Shown here one piece after another: positions 1 to 9,914 of a stretch of 64,000 bases of DNA. The DNA is taken from positions 6,691,892-6,755,891 of the forward strand of contig NC_092281.1 in NCBI RefSeq assembly GCF_036320965.1. The letters run 5' to 3'. The number at the start of each line of letters is the position of its first letter. Position 1 is the stretch's first letter. The translations under genes and the position numbers were made by a program. This DNA is from Panulirus ornatus (lineage: Eukaryota; Arthropoda; Malacostraca; Decapoda; Palinuridae). The notes beneath the pieces were generated by a model. That model had not been told where the DNA came from. It was given only the letters and a program-made list of their open reading frames with translations, and did not search any database.

Positions 1-3000
1 CCACAAAGACATATACATATATACCCATGTACATAATTCATACTGTCTGCCTTTATTCATTCCCATCACCACCCACCACACATGGAATGACAACACCCTC
101 CCCTCTCATGTGTGCAGGGTAGCGCTAGGAAAAGACAACAAAGACCCCATTCATTCACACTCAGTCTCTAGCTGTCATGTAACAATGCACTGAAACCACA
201 GCTCCCTTTCCACATCCAGGCCCCACACAACTTTCCATGGTTTACCCCAGACGCTTCACATGCCCTGGTTCAATCCATTGACAGCAAGTCGACCCCGGTA
301 TACCACATCGTTCCAATTCACTCTATTCCTTGCACGCCTTTCACCCTCTTGCATGTTCAGGCCCTGATCACTCAAAATCTTTTTCACTCCATCTTTCCAC
401 CTCCAATTTGGCCTCCCACTTCTCCTCGTTCCCTCCACCTCTGACACATATATCCTCTTGGTCAATCTTTCCTCACTCATTCTCTCCATGTGACCAAACC
501 ATTTCAAAACACCCTCTTCTGCTCTCTCAACCAAACTCTTTTTATTACCACACATCTCTCTTACCCTATTATTACAGACTCGATCAAACCACCTCACACC
601 ATATATTGTCCTCAAACATCTCATTTCCAGCACATCCACCCTCCTGCGCACAACTCTATCCATAGCCCATGCCTCGCAACCATACAACATTTTTGCTTTC
701 CGAGATAATGTTTTCGACTTCCACACATTCTTCAAGGCTCCCAGAATTTTTGCCCCCTCCCCCACCCTATGATTCACTTCTGCTTCCATGGTTCCATCTG
801 CTGCCAAATCCACTCCCAGATATCTAAAACACTTCACTTCCTCCAGTTTTTCTCCATTCAAACTTACCTCCCAATTGACTTGACCCTCAACCCTACTGTA
901 CCTAATAACCTTACTCTTATTTGCATTTACTCTCAACTTTCTTCTTTCACACACTTTACCAAACTCAGTCACCAGCTTCTGCAGTTTCTCACATGAATCA
1001 GCCACCAGCGCTGTATCATCAGCAAACAACAACTGACTCGCTTCCCAAACTCTCTCATCCCCAACAGACTGTATACTTGCCCCTCTTTCCAAAACTCTTG
1101 CATTCACCTCCCTAACAACCCCATCCATAAACAAATTAAACAACCATGGAGACATCACACACCCCTGCCGCAAATCTACATTCAATGAGAACCAATCACT
1201 TTCCTCTCTTCCTACACGTACACATGCCTTACATCCTCGATAAAAACTTTTCACTGCTTCTAACAACTTGCCTCCCACACCATATATCCTTAATACCTTC
1301 CACAGAGCATCTCTATCAACTCTATCATATGCCTTCTCCAGATCCATAAATGCTACATACAAATCCATTTGCTTTTCTAAGTATTTCTCACATACATTCT
1401 TCAAAGCAAACACCTGATCCACACATCCTCTACCACTCCCCAATCTGATGCTCTGTACATGCCTTCACCCTCTCAATCAATACCCTCCCATATAATTTAC
1501 CAGGAATACTCAACAAACTTATACCTCTGTAATTTGAGCACTCACTCTTATCCCCTTTGCCTTTGTACAATGGCACTATGCAAACATTCCGCCAATCCTC
1601 AGGCACCTCACCATGAATCATACATACATTAAATAACCTTACCAACCAGTCAACAATACAGTCACCCCCTTTTTTAATAAATTCCACTGCAATACCATCC
1701 AAACCTGCTGCCTTGCCGACTTTCATCTTCTGCAAAGCTTTTACTACCTCTTCTCTGTTTACCGAATCATTTTTCCTAACTCTCTCACTTTGCATACCAC
1801 CTCGACCAAAACACCCTATATCTGCCACTCTATCATCAAACACATTCAACAAACCTTCAAAATACTCACTCCATCTCCTTCTCACATCACCACTACTTGT
1901 TATCACCTCCCCATAAGCCCCCTTCACCGAAGTTCCCATTTGCTCCCTTGTCTTACGCACTTTAATTACCTCATTCCAAAACATCTTTTTATTCTCCCTA
2001 AAATTTAATGCTACTCTCTCACCCCAACTCTCATTTGCCCTCTTTTTCACCTCTTGCACCTTTCTCTTGACCTCCTGCTTCTTTCTTTTATACATCTCCC
2101 ACTCATTTGCATTTTTCCCTGCAAAAATCGTCCAAATGCCTCTCTCTTCTCTTTCACTAATAATCTTACTTCTTCATCCCACCACTCACTACCCTTTCTA
2201 ATCTGCCCACCTCCCACGCTTCTCACGCCACAAGCATCTTTTGCACAAGCCATCACTGCTTCCCTAAATACATCCCATTCCTCCCCCACTCCCCTTACCT
2301 CCTTTGTTCTCACCTTTTTCCATTCTGTACTAAGTCTCTCCTGGTACTTCCTCACACAAGTCTCCTTCCCAAGCTCACTTACTCTCACCACTCTCTTCAC
2401 CCCAACATTCTGTCTTCTTTTCTGAAAACCCCTACAAATCTTCACCTTCGCCTCCACAATATAATGATCAGACATCCCTCCAGTTGCACCTCTCAGCACA
2501 TTAACATCCAAAAGTCTCTCTTTCGCGCGCCTGTCAATTAACACGTAATCCAATAACGCTCTCTGGCCATCTCTCCTACTTACATACGTATACTTATGTA
2601 CATCTCGCTATTTAAACCAGGTATTCCCAATCACCAGTCCTTTTTCAGCACATAAATCTACAAGCTCTTCACCATTTCCATTTACAACACTGAACACCCC
2701 ATGTATACCAATTATTCCCTCAACTGCCACATTACTCACCTTTGCATTCAAATCACCCATCATTATAACCCGGTCTTGTGCATCAAAACCACTTACACAC
2801 TCATTCAGCTGCTCCCAAAACACTTGCCTCTCATGATCTTTCTTCTCATGCCCAGGTGCAAATGTACCAATAATCACCCATCTCTCTCCATCAACTTTCA
2901 GTTTTACCCATATCAATCTAGAATTTACTTTCTTACACTCTATCACATACTCCCACCACTCCTGTTTCAGGAGCAGTGCTACTCCTTCGCTTCCTCTTGT

Positions 3001-3412
3001 CCTCTCACTAACCCCTGACTTTACTCCAAAGACATTCCCAAAACCACTCTTCCCCTTTACCCTTGAGCTTCATTTCACTCAGAGCCAAAACATCCAGGTT
3101 TCTTTCCTGAAACATACTACCTATCTCTCCTTTTTTCTCATCTTGGTTACAACCACACACATTTAGACACCCCTGGGGATAGGAGAGAAAGAATACTTCC
3201 CATGTATTCCCTGCGTGTCGTAGAAGGCGACTAAAAGGGGAGGAAGTGGGTGGCTGGAAATCCTCCCCTCTCGTTTTTTTTTAATTTTCCAAAAGAAGGA
3301 ACAGAGAAGAGGGCCAGGTGAGGATTTTCCCTCAGAGACCCAGTACTCTGTTCTTAACGCTACCTCGCTAACGTGGGAAATGGCGAACAGTATGAAAGAA
3401 AAAACGAAGATA
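1..3412 (-). mobile_element. Near full-length LINE copy (RTE-like), inactivated, 3' tail cut by window edge
   Basis: This is the only copy with a young-looking 5' end. Read on the minus strand it starts with the ~240-bp head module (3412-3172), runs through the endonuclease, RT and C-terminal regions to a stop at 256, and ends in the long form of the 3' UTR. The endonuclease segment shows LDVLALSEMK (about 3075-3105), TFAPGH, GDLNAK (about 2741-2758), DYVLIDRR and SDHY. These match the order of APE-type LINE endonucleases; the usual T of SETK is M here. The RT has FMDLEKAYD, RQGCVMSPW and FADD. Breaks: a frame disruption near 3010-3060, an in-frame TAG near 2606, a 1-base loss in an A-run near 2115, a ~20-base deletion near 1438, and an in-frame 30-base deletion near 690 that removes GMFEGIVVPT. 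No ORF1 precedes the endonuclease, which fits RTE-type elements. The clade is inferred; the LINE identity is certain. Confidence 0.93.
256..2946 (-). pseudogene. Broken LINE endonuclease-reverse transcriptase ORF
   Basis: The coding region of this copy lies in four open pieces: 2608-2946 (endonuclease middle, with GDLNAK), 2047-2553 (endonuclease C-terminus with SDHY, then a basic linker), 1430-2095 (linker and RT fingers, with YRGISLL and PGKLYG), and 256-1443 (RT palm with FADD, then the C-terminal GHMERM segment). The pieces are in different frames or separated by a stop, so no single protein can be made. More endonuclease sequence lies upstream to about 3170 in a disturbed frame. Confidence 0.9.
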
Positions 3413-3437
3413 TATATACATATATATATATATATAT

Positions 3438-4752
3438 GTATGTAGCATTTATGGATCTGGAGAAGGCATATGATAGAGTTGATAGAGATGCTCTGTGGAA
3501 GGTATTAAGAATATATGGTGTGGGAGGCAAGTTGTTAGAAGCAGTGAAAAGTTTTTATCGAGGATGTAAGGCATGTGTACGTGTAGGAAGAGAGGAAAGT
3601 GATTGGTTCTCAGTGAATGTAGGTTTGCGGCAGGGGTGTGTGATGTCTCCATGGTTGTTTAATTTGTTTATGGATGGGGTTGTAAAGGAGGTAAATGCAA
3701 GAGTCCTGGAAAGAGGGGCAAGTATGAAGTCTGTTGGGGATGAGAGAGCTTGGGAAGTGAGTCAATTGTTGTTCGCTGATGATACAGCGCTGGTGGCTGA
3801 TTCATGTGAGAAACTGCAGAAGCTGGTGACTGAGTTTGGTAAAGTGTGTGGAAGAAGAAAGTTGAGAGTAAATGTGAATAAGAGCAAGGTTATTAGGTAC
3901 AGTAGGGGTGAGGGTCAAGTCAATTGGGAGGTGAGTTTGAATGGAGAAAAACTGGAGGAAGTGAAGTGTTTTAGATATCTGGGAGTGGATCTGTCAGCGG
4001 ATGGAACCATGGAAGCGGAAGTGGATCATAGGGTGGGGGAGGGGGCGAAAATTTTGGGAGCCTTGAAAAATGTGTGGAAGTCGAGAACATTATCTCGGAA
4101 AGCAAAAATGGGTATGTTTGAGGGAATAGTGGTTCCAACAATGCTGTATGGTTGCGAGGCGTGGGCTATGGATAGAGATGTGCGCAGGAGGATGGATGTG
4201 CTGGAAATGAGATGTTTGAGGACAATGTGTGGTGTGAGGTGGTTTGATCGAGTAAGTAACGTAAGGGTAAGAGAGATGTGTGGAAATAAAAAGAGCGTGG
4301 TCGAGAGAGCAGAAGAGGGTGTTTTGAAATGGTTTGGGCACATGGAGAGAATGAGTGAGGAGAGATTGACCAAGAGGATATATGTGTCGGAGGTGGAGGG
4401 AACGAGGAGAAGAGGGAGACCAAATTGGAGGTGGAAAGATGGAGTGAAAAAGATTTTGTGTGATCGGGGCCTGAACATGCAGGAGGGTGAAAGGAGGGCA
4501 AGAAATAGAGTGAATTGGAGTCATGTGGTATACAGGGGTTGACGTGCTGTCAGTGGATTGAAGCAAGGCATGTGAAGCGTCTGGGGTAAACCATGGAAAG
4601 CTGTGTAGGTATGTATATTTGCGTGTCTGGACGTGTGTATGTACATGTGTATGGGGGGGGGGGTTGGGCCATTTCTTTCGTCTGTTTCCTTGCGCTACCT
4701 CGCAAACGCGGGAGACAGCGACAAAGTATAAAAAAAAAAAAAAAAAAAAAAA
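3438..4752 (+). mobile_element. 5'-truncated LINE copy, young 'LSADG' subfamily, short 3' UTR
   Basis: The copy begins abruptly after a short (TA)n tract, at the RT motif YVAFMDLEKAYD, and stays in frame to the stop at 4540-4542. It carries RQGCVMSPW, FADDTALVADS, WFGHMERM and RGRPNW. Diagnostic changes are SRGEGQ, DLSADG, MDRDVRRR and SHVVYRG, shared with the copies at 6735, 9914 and 45688. The 3' UTR is the short form (GGTATGTATATTTGCG directly follows the CCATGGAAAGCTGTGTA junction). It ends in the terminal hairpin GCGCTACCTCGC...GGGAGACAGCG and an A-rich tail. The missing endonuclease and fingers make it immobile on its own. Confidence 0.92.
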
Positions 4753-4763
4753 TATTTTTTTTT

Positions 4764-5003
4764 CATACGATTCGCCATTTCCCGCATTTGCGAGGTAGCG
4801 TTAAGAACAGAGGGCTGGGCCTTTGAGGGAAAATCCTCACCTGGCCCCCTTCTCTGTTCCTTCTTTAAAAAAAAAAAAGAAAAAAAAAAAAAAAAAACGA
4901 GAGGGGAGGATTTCCAGCCACCCGCTCCCTCCCCTTTTAGTCGCCTTCTACGACACGCAGGGAATACGTGGGAAGTATTCTTTCTCCCCTATCCCCAGGG
5001 ATA
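4764..5003 (+). mobile_element. SINE-like unit identical in layout to the LINE 5' head
   Basis: The unit runs from TTCGCCATTTCCCGC through GCGAGGTAGCGTTAAGAACAG, an A-rich middle, GGATTTCCAGCC and the small hairpin GTCG...CGAC (read on the minus strand), to CCCCTATCCCCAGGGAT, then a (TA)n tail. The same module begins the LINE at 3412-3172 (minus). There the LINE continues into coding sequence after CCCCAGGGG, whereas the solo unit stops at CCCCAGGGAT plus (TA)n. This constant end argues for a separate non-autonomous element. I see a weak A-box-like TAGCGAGGTAG in related copies but no clear B box. Confidence 0.75.

Positions 5004-5036
<33 letters not shown>
5004..5036. repeat. (TA)n microsatellite
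   Basis: An uninterrupted TA run joins the 3' end of the SINE-like unit to the 5'-truncated end of the next LINE. Confidence 0.95.
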
Positions 5037-5042
<6 letters not shown>

Positions 5043-6694
5043 GGGGGTGACTGTATTGTTGACTGGTTGGTAAGGTTATTTAATGTATGTATGACTCATG
5101 GTGAGGTGCCTGAGGATTGGCAGAATGCGTGCATAGTGCCATTGTACAAAGGCAAAGGGGATAAGAGTGAGTGCTCAAATTACAGAGGTATAAGTTTGTT
5201 GAGTATTCCTGGTAAATTATATGGGAGGGTATTGATTGAGAGGGTGAAGGCATGTACAGAGCATCAGACTGGGGAAGAGCAGTGTGGTTTCAGAAGTGGT
5301 AGAGGATGTGTGGATCAGGTGTTTGCTTTGAAGAATGTATGTGAGAAATACTTAGAAAAGCAAATGGATTTGTATGTAGCATTTATGGATCTGGAGAAGG
5401 CATATGATAGAGTTGATAGAGATGCTCTGTGGAAGGTATTAAGAATATATGGTGTGGGAGGAAAGTTGTTAGAAGCAGTGAAAAGTTTTTATCGAGGATG
5501 TAAGGCATGTGTACGTGTAGGAAGAGAGGAAAGTGATTGGTTCTCAGTGAATGTAGGTTTGCGGCAGGGGTGTGTCATGTCTCCATGGTTGTTTAATTTG
5601 TTTATGGATGGGGTTGTTAGGGAGGTAAATGCAAGAGTTTTGGAAAGAGGGGCAAGTATGAAGTCTGTTGGGGATGAGAGAGCTTGGGAAGTGAGTCAGT
5701 TGTTGTTCGCTGATGATACAGCGCTGGTGGCTGATTCATGTAAGAAACTGCAGAAGCTGGTGACTGAGTTTGGAAAAGTGTGTGGAAGAAGAAAGTTAAG
5801 AGTAAATGTGAATAAGAGCAAGGTTATTAGGTACAGTAGGGTTGAGGGTCAAGTCAATTGGGAGGTGAGTTTGAATGGAGAAAAACTGGAGGAAGTGAAG
5901 TGTTTTAGATATCTGGGAGTGGATCTGGCAGCGGATGGAACCATGGAAGCGGAAGTGGATCATAGGGTGGGGGAGGAGGCGAAAATCCTGGGGGCCTTGA
6001 AGAATGTGTGGAAGTCAAGAACATTATCTCGGAAAGCAAAAATGGGTATGTTTGAAGGAATAGTGGTTCCAACAATGTTGTATGGTTGCGAGGCGTGGGC
6101 TATGGATAGAGTTGTGCGCAGGAGGATGGATGTGCTGGAAATGAGATGTTTGAGGACAATGTGTGGTGTGAGGTGGTTTGATCGAGTGAGTAACGTAAGG
6201 GTAAGAGAGATGTGTGGAAATAGAAAGAGCGTGGTTGAGAGAGCAGAAGAGGGTGTTTTGAAGTGGTTTGGGCACATGGAGAGGATGAGTGAGGAAAGAT
6301 TGACCAAGAGGATATATGTGTCGGAGGTGGAGGGAACAAGGAGAAGAGGGAGACCAAATTGGAGGTGGAAAGATGGGGTGAAAAAGATTTTGTGTGATCG
6401 GGGCCTGAACATGCAGGAGGGTGAAAGGAGGGCAAGGAATAGAGTGAATTGGAGCGATGTGGTATACCGGGGTTGACATGCTGTCAGTGGATTGAAGCAG
6501 GGCATGTGAAGCGTCTGGGGTAAGCCATGGAAAGCTGTGTAGGTATGTATATTTGCGTGTGTGGACGTATGTATATACATGTGTATGGGGGGGGGGGTTG
6601 GGCCATTTCTTTCGTCTGTTTCCTTGCGCTACCTCGCAAACGCGGGAGACAGCGACAAAGTATAATACAATAATAAAAAAATAAAATATAATAT

Positions 6695-6700
<6 letters not shown>
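5037..6700 (+). mobile_element. 5'-truncated LINE copy with intact RT frame, 'LAADG' subfamily, short 3' UTR
   Basis: The copy starts at the AAAAAGGGGGTGACTG segment in the RT fingers, right after a (TA)n tract. It is open from 5067 to 6476 and includes WRNACIVPLY-type, YRGISLLSIPGK, FMDLEKAYD, QGCVMSPW, FADD and the GHMERM/GRPNW tail. The 3' UTR is the short form, and the tail is an A/T-rich run with TAATACAATAATAAAAAA. Its 3' half is the homologue of the copy at 8641 in the tandem duplication. Confidence 0.92.
5067..6476 (+). CDS. Reverse transcriptase fragment of LINE (469 residues, open)
   Basis: This frame encodes RT from the fingers onward. YRGISLLSIPGKLYG lies near residue 38, the catalytic FMDLEKAYD near 108, RQGCVMSPW near 167 and FADD near 214. 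The C-terminal region follows, with a C-x-x-R-rich segment and WFGHMERMSEERL. The ATG at 5067 is only the first methionine of a 5'-truncated element, so the annotated start is not a true initiation site. The endonuclease is absent, so the product could not prime at its own target. Polymerase activity cannot be judged from sequence alone. Confidence 0.8.
   Translation: MVRLFNVCMTHGEVPEDWQNACIVPLYKGKGDKSECSNYRGISLLSIPGKLYGRVLIERVKACTEHQTGEEQCGFRSGRGCVDQVFALKNVCEKYLEKQMDLYVAFMDLEKAYDRVDRDALWKVLRIYGVGGKLLEAVKSFYRGCKACVRVGREESDWFSVNVGLRQGCVMSPWLFNLFMDGVVREVNARVLERGASMKSVGDERAWEVSQLLFADDTALVADSCKKLQKLVTEFGKVCGRRKLRVNVNKSKVIRYSRVEGQVNWEVSLNGEKLEEVKCFRYLGVDLAADGTMEAEVDHRVGEEAKILGALKNVWKSRTLSRKAKMGMFEGIVVPTMLYGCEAWAMDRVVRRRMDVLEMRCLRTMCGVRWFDRVSNVRVREMCGNRKSVVERAEEGVLKWFGHMERMSEERLTKRIYVSEVEGTRRRGRPNWRWKDGVKKILCDRGLNMQEGERRARNRVNWSDVVYRG

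Positions 6701-6732
<32 letters not shown>
6701..6732. repeat. (TA)n microsatellite
   Basis: A TA run lies between the A/T tail of one LINE and the truncated 5' end of the next. Its counterpart in the duplicate is 9878-9910. Confidence 0.95.
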
Positions 6733-6734
<2 letters not shown>

Positions 6735-6736
<2 letters not shown>

Positions 6737-7857
6737 AATGTAGGTTTGTGGCAGGGGTGTGTGATGTCTCCATGGTTGTTTAATTTGTTTATGGATGGGG
6801 TTGTAAGGGAGGTAAATGCAAGAGTCCTGGAAAGAGGGGCAAGTATGAAGTCTGTTGGGGATGAGAGAGCTTGGGAAGTGAGTCAGTTGTTGTTCGCTGA
6901 TGATACAGCGCTGGTGGCTGATTCATGTGAGAAACTGCAGAAGCTGGTGACTGAGTTTGGTAAAGTGTGTGGAAGAAGAAAGTTGAGAGTAAATGTGAAT
7001 AAGAGCAAGGTTATTAGGTACAGTAGGGGTGAGGGTCAAGTCAATTGGGAGGTGAGTTTGAATGGAGAAAAACTGGAGGAAGTGAAGTGTTTTAGATATC
7101 TGGGAGTGGATCTGTCAGCGGATGGAACCATGGAAGCGGAAGTGGATCATAGGGTGGGGGAGGGGGCGAAAATTTTGGGAGCCTTGAAAAATGTGTGGAA
7201 GTCGAGAACATTATCTCGGAAAGCAAAAATGGGTATGTTTGAGGGAATAGTGGTTCCAACAATGTTGTATGGTTGCGAGGCGTGGGCTATGGATAGAGAT
7301 GTGCGCAGGAGGATGGATGTGCTGGAAATGAGATGTTTGAGGACAATGTGTGGTGTGAGGTGGTTTGATCGAGTAAGTAACGTAAGGGTAAGAGAGATGT
7401 GTGGAAATAAAAAGAGCGTGGTTGAGAGAGCAGAAGAGGGTGTTTTGAAATGGTTTGGGCACATGGAGAGAATGAGTGAGGAGAGATTGACCAAGAGGAT
7501 ATATGTGTCGGAGGTGGAGGGAACGAGGAGAAGAGGGAGACCAAATTGGAGGTGGAAAGATGGAGTGAAAAAGATTTTGTGTGATCGGGGCCTGAACATG
7601 CAGGAGGGTGAAAGGAGGGCAAGAAATAGAGTGAATTGGTGTCATGTGGTATACAGGGGTTGACGTGCTGTCAGTGGATTGAAGCAAGGCATGTGAAGCG
7701 TCTGGGGTAAACCATGGAAAGCTGTGTAGGTATGTATATTTTGCGTGTGTGGACGTGTGTATGTACATGTGTATGGGGGGGGGGTTGGGCCATTTCTTTC
7801 GTCTGTTTCCTTGCGCTACCTCGCAAACGCGGGAGACAGCGACAAAGTATAAAAAAA

Positions 7858-7875
<18 letters not shown>
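6735..7875 (+). mobile_element. 5'-truncated LINE copy, 'LSADG' subfamily (tandem-duplication unit 1)
   Basis: The copy begins at GAATGTAGG (RT motif B region) after (TA)n. The frame is open from 6734 to 7663. R of RQGCVMSP is changed to W (GLWQGCV). FADDTALVADS, SRGEGQ, DLSADG, DRDVRRR and CHVVYRG are present. The copy at 9914-11050 has the same truncation point and the same WQGCV and CHVVYRG changes, so the two are products of one duplication and not independent insertions. Confidence 0.92.
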
Positions 7876-7890
<15 letters not shown>

Positions 7891-8114
7891 TCCCTGGGGA
7901 TAGGGGAGAAAGAATACTTCCCACGTATTCCCTGCGTGTCGTAGAAGGCGACTAAAAGGGAAGGGAGCGGGGGGGCTGGAAATCCTCCTCGGTTTTTTTT
8001 TTTTTTTTCCAAAAGAAGGAACAGAGGAGAGGTCCAGGTGAGGATATTCCCTCAAAGGCCCAGTCCTCTGTTCTTAACGCTACCTCGCTATTGCGGGAAA
8101 TAGCGAATAGTATG

Positions 8115-8115
<1 letters not shown>
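7891..8115 (-). mobile_element. SINE-like head unit, minus orientation
   Basis: On the plus strand this reads TCCCTGGGGATAGGGGAG, then GTCGTAGAAGGCGAC, a T-run, GAAGGAACAGAG, and CTACCTCGCTATTGCGGGAAATAGCG. It is flanked by (TA)n on the left and A-run/(TA)n on the right. Its duplicate is 11066-11290. Confidence 0.75.

Positions 8116-8127
<12 letters not shown>

Positions 8128-8180
<53 letters not shown>
8128..8180. repeat. (TA)n microsatellite
   Basis: A TA tract separates the SINE-like unit from a 50-bp unique spacer at 8181-8230 (GCCTTAATGAGATGCC...). A second TA tract follows at 8229-8254. The spacer recurs only in the duplicate at about 11355-11405. Confidence 0.9.
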
Positions 8181-8290
8181 CCTTAATGAGATGCCTTGAA
8201 TCAAGCTTTTATCTGCCCGTGTCGTCTCATATATATATATATATATATATATATTGGAAAGGATCACAATTCTGCGCGTGATCAAGATAT

Positions 8291-8635
8291 TCCTATGAGT
8301 CCACGGGGAAAATGAAACACGATAAGTTTCCAAGTGCACTTTCATGTAAATAATCACATCATCAGCGGGGACACAAGAGAGAAATATAACAGTCAGTTGA
8401 TATACATTGAAGAGACGAAGCTAGGACGCTATTTGGTAAACATGTGATTGTCCAAAACATATGTTTTGTATGTTTTGGACAATCACAAATTTACCAAATG
8501 GCGTACTAGCTTCGTCTCTTCGATGTATATCAACTGACTGTTATATTTCTCTTGTGTCTCCCCTGATGATGTGATTATTACACGAAAGTGCACTTGGGAA
8601 CTTTTCGTGTTTCATTTTCCCTGTGGACTCATAGG
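8291..8635. repeat. 345-bp palindrome (inverted repeat, ~9-nt spacer), probable Penelope-like or foldback element ends
   Basis: The left arm begins TCCTATGAGTCCACGGGG and the right arm ends CCCTGTGGACTCATAGGA. The arms run 8291-8460 and about 8470-8635, with only scattered mismatches, around a spacer near ATGTTTTGT. The right arm contains CTGATGA (8563-8569) and GAAA (8584-8587), separated by a short stretch that includes GTG...CAC. This resembles part of a hammerhead ribozyme core, a motif known from Penelope-like element ends. A 35-bp flank before the left arm (GGAAAGGATCACAATTCTG...) also occurs in the single-arm copy at 26305-26411. No protein-coding capacity is seen. Confidence 0.85.
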
Positions 8636-8640
8636 AGCAG

Positions 8641-9870
8641 TGTTAGAAGCAGTGAAAAGTTTATATCGAGGATTGTAAGGCATGTGTACGTGTAGGAAGA
8701 GAGGAAAGTGATTGGTTCTCAGTGAATGTAGGTTTGCGGCAGGGGTGTGTGATGTCTCCATGGTTGTTTAATTTGTTTATGGATGGGGTTGTTAGGGAGG
8801 TGAATGCAAGAGTTTTGGAAAGAGGGGCAAGTATGAAGTCTGTTGTGGATGAGAGAGCTTGGGAAGTGAGTCAGTTGTTGTTCGCTGATGATACAGCGCT
8901 GGTGGCTGATTCATGTAAGAAACTGCAGAAGCTGGTGACTGAGTTTGGAAAAGTGTGTGGAAGAAGAAAGTTAAGAGTAAATGTGAATAAGAGCAAGGTT
9001 ATTAGGTACAGTAGGGTTGAGGTCAAGTCAATTGGGAGGTGAGTTTGAATGGAGAAAAACTGGAGGAAGTGAAGTGTTTTAGATATCTGGGAGTGGATCT
9101 GGCAGCGGATGGAACCATGGAAGCGGAAGTGGATCATAGGGTGGGGGAGGAGGCGAAAATCCTGGGGGCCTTGAAGAATGTGTGGAAGTCAAGAACATTA
9201 TCTCGGAAAGCAAAAATGGGTATGTTTGAAGGAATAGTGGTTCCAACAATGTTGTATGGTTGCGAGGCGTGGGCTATGGATAGAGTTGTGCGCAGGAGGA
9301 TGGATGTGCTGGAAATGAGATGTTTGAGGACAATGTGTGGTGTGAGGTGGTTTGATCGAGTGAGTAACGTAAGGGTAAGAGAGATGTGTGGAAATAGAAA
9401 GAGCGTGGTTGAGAGAGCAGAAGAGGGTGTTTTGAAGTGGTTTGGGCACATGGAGAGGATGAGTGAGGAAAGATTGACCAAGAGGATATATGTGTCGGAG
9501 GTGGAGGGAACAAGGAGAAGAGGGAGACCAAATTGGAGGTGGAAAGATGGGGTGAAAAAGATTTTGTGTGATCGGGGCCTGAACATGCAGGAGGGTGAAA
9601 GGAGGGCAAGGAATAGAGTGAATTGGAGCGATGTGGTATACCAGGGTTGACATGCTGTCAGTGGATTGAAGCAGGGCATGTGAAGCGTCTGGGGTAAGCC
9701 ATGGAAAGCTGTGTAGGTATGTATATTTGCGTGTGTGGACGTATGTATATACATGTGTATGGGGGGGGGGGGGTTGGGCCATTTCTTTCGTCTGTTTCCT
9801 TGCGCTACCTCGCAAACGCGGGAGACAGCGACAAAGTATAATACAATAATAAAAAAATAAAATATAATAT

Positions 9871-9877
<7 letters not shown>
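8641..9877 (+). mobile_element. Chimeric 5'-truncated LINE copy at the tandem-duplication joint
   Basis: The start (GTTAGAAGCAGTGAAAAGTTTATATCG) matches the LINE at 11865. From about 8950 on (GGAAAAGTGTGTGGAAG) it matches the LINE at 5037-6700, including ATGCTGTCAGTGG and the GGGTAAGCCATGG change in the 3' UTR. One base is lost near 9021 (GTTGAGGTCAAG), which splits the frame into 8722-9042 and 9039-9650. A hybrid like this is expected where unequal crossing-over joined two copies. Confidence 0.85.

Positions 9878-9910
<33 letters not shown>
9878..9910. repeat. (TA)n microsatellite
   Basis: A TA run lies between two LINE copies; it is the counterpart of 6701-6732. Confidence 0.95.

Positions 9911-9913
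<3 letters not shown>

Positions 9914-9914
<1 letters not shown>

Noticed and set aside
4026..4566. Long antisense open frames (111-249 codons) opposite almost every LINE copy, rich in H, P, S, T
   Set aside because: They recur with the LINE in every copy and mirror its codon usage. The sense strand has the RT motifs, so these are shadow frames.
4764..5003. SINE-like head considered as a tRNA or other structured RNA gene
   Set aside because: There is no cloverleaf, only a weak A-box-like string and no B box; it recurs as a dispersed repeat.
8088..8357. Open frames rich in alternating I and Y or runs of F and K
   Set aside because: They are translations of (TA)n and A/T runs and carry no protein signal.
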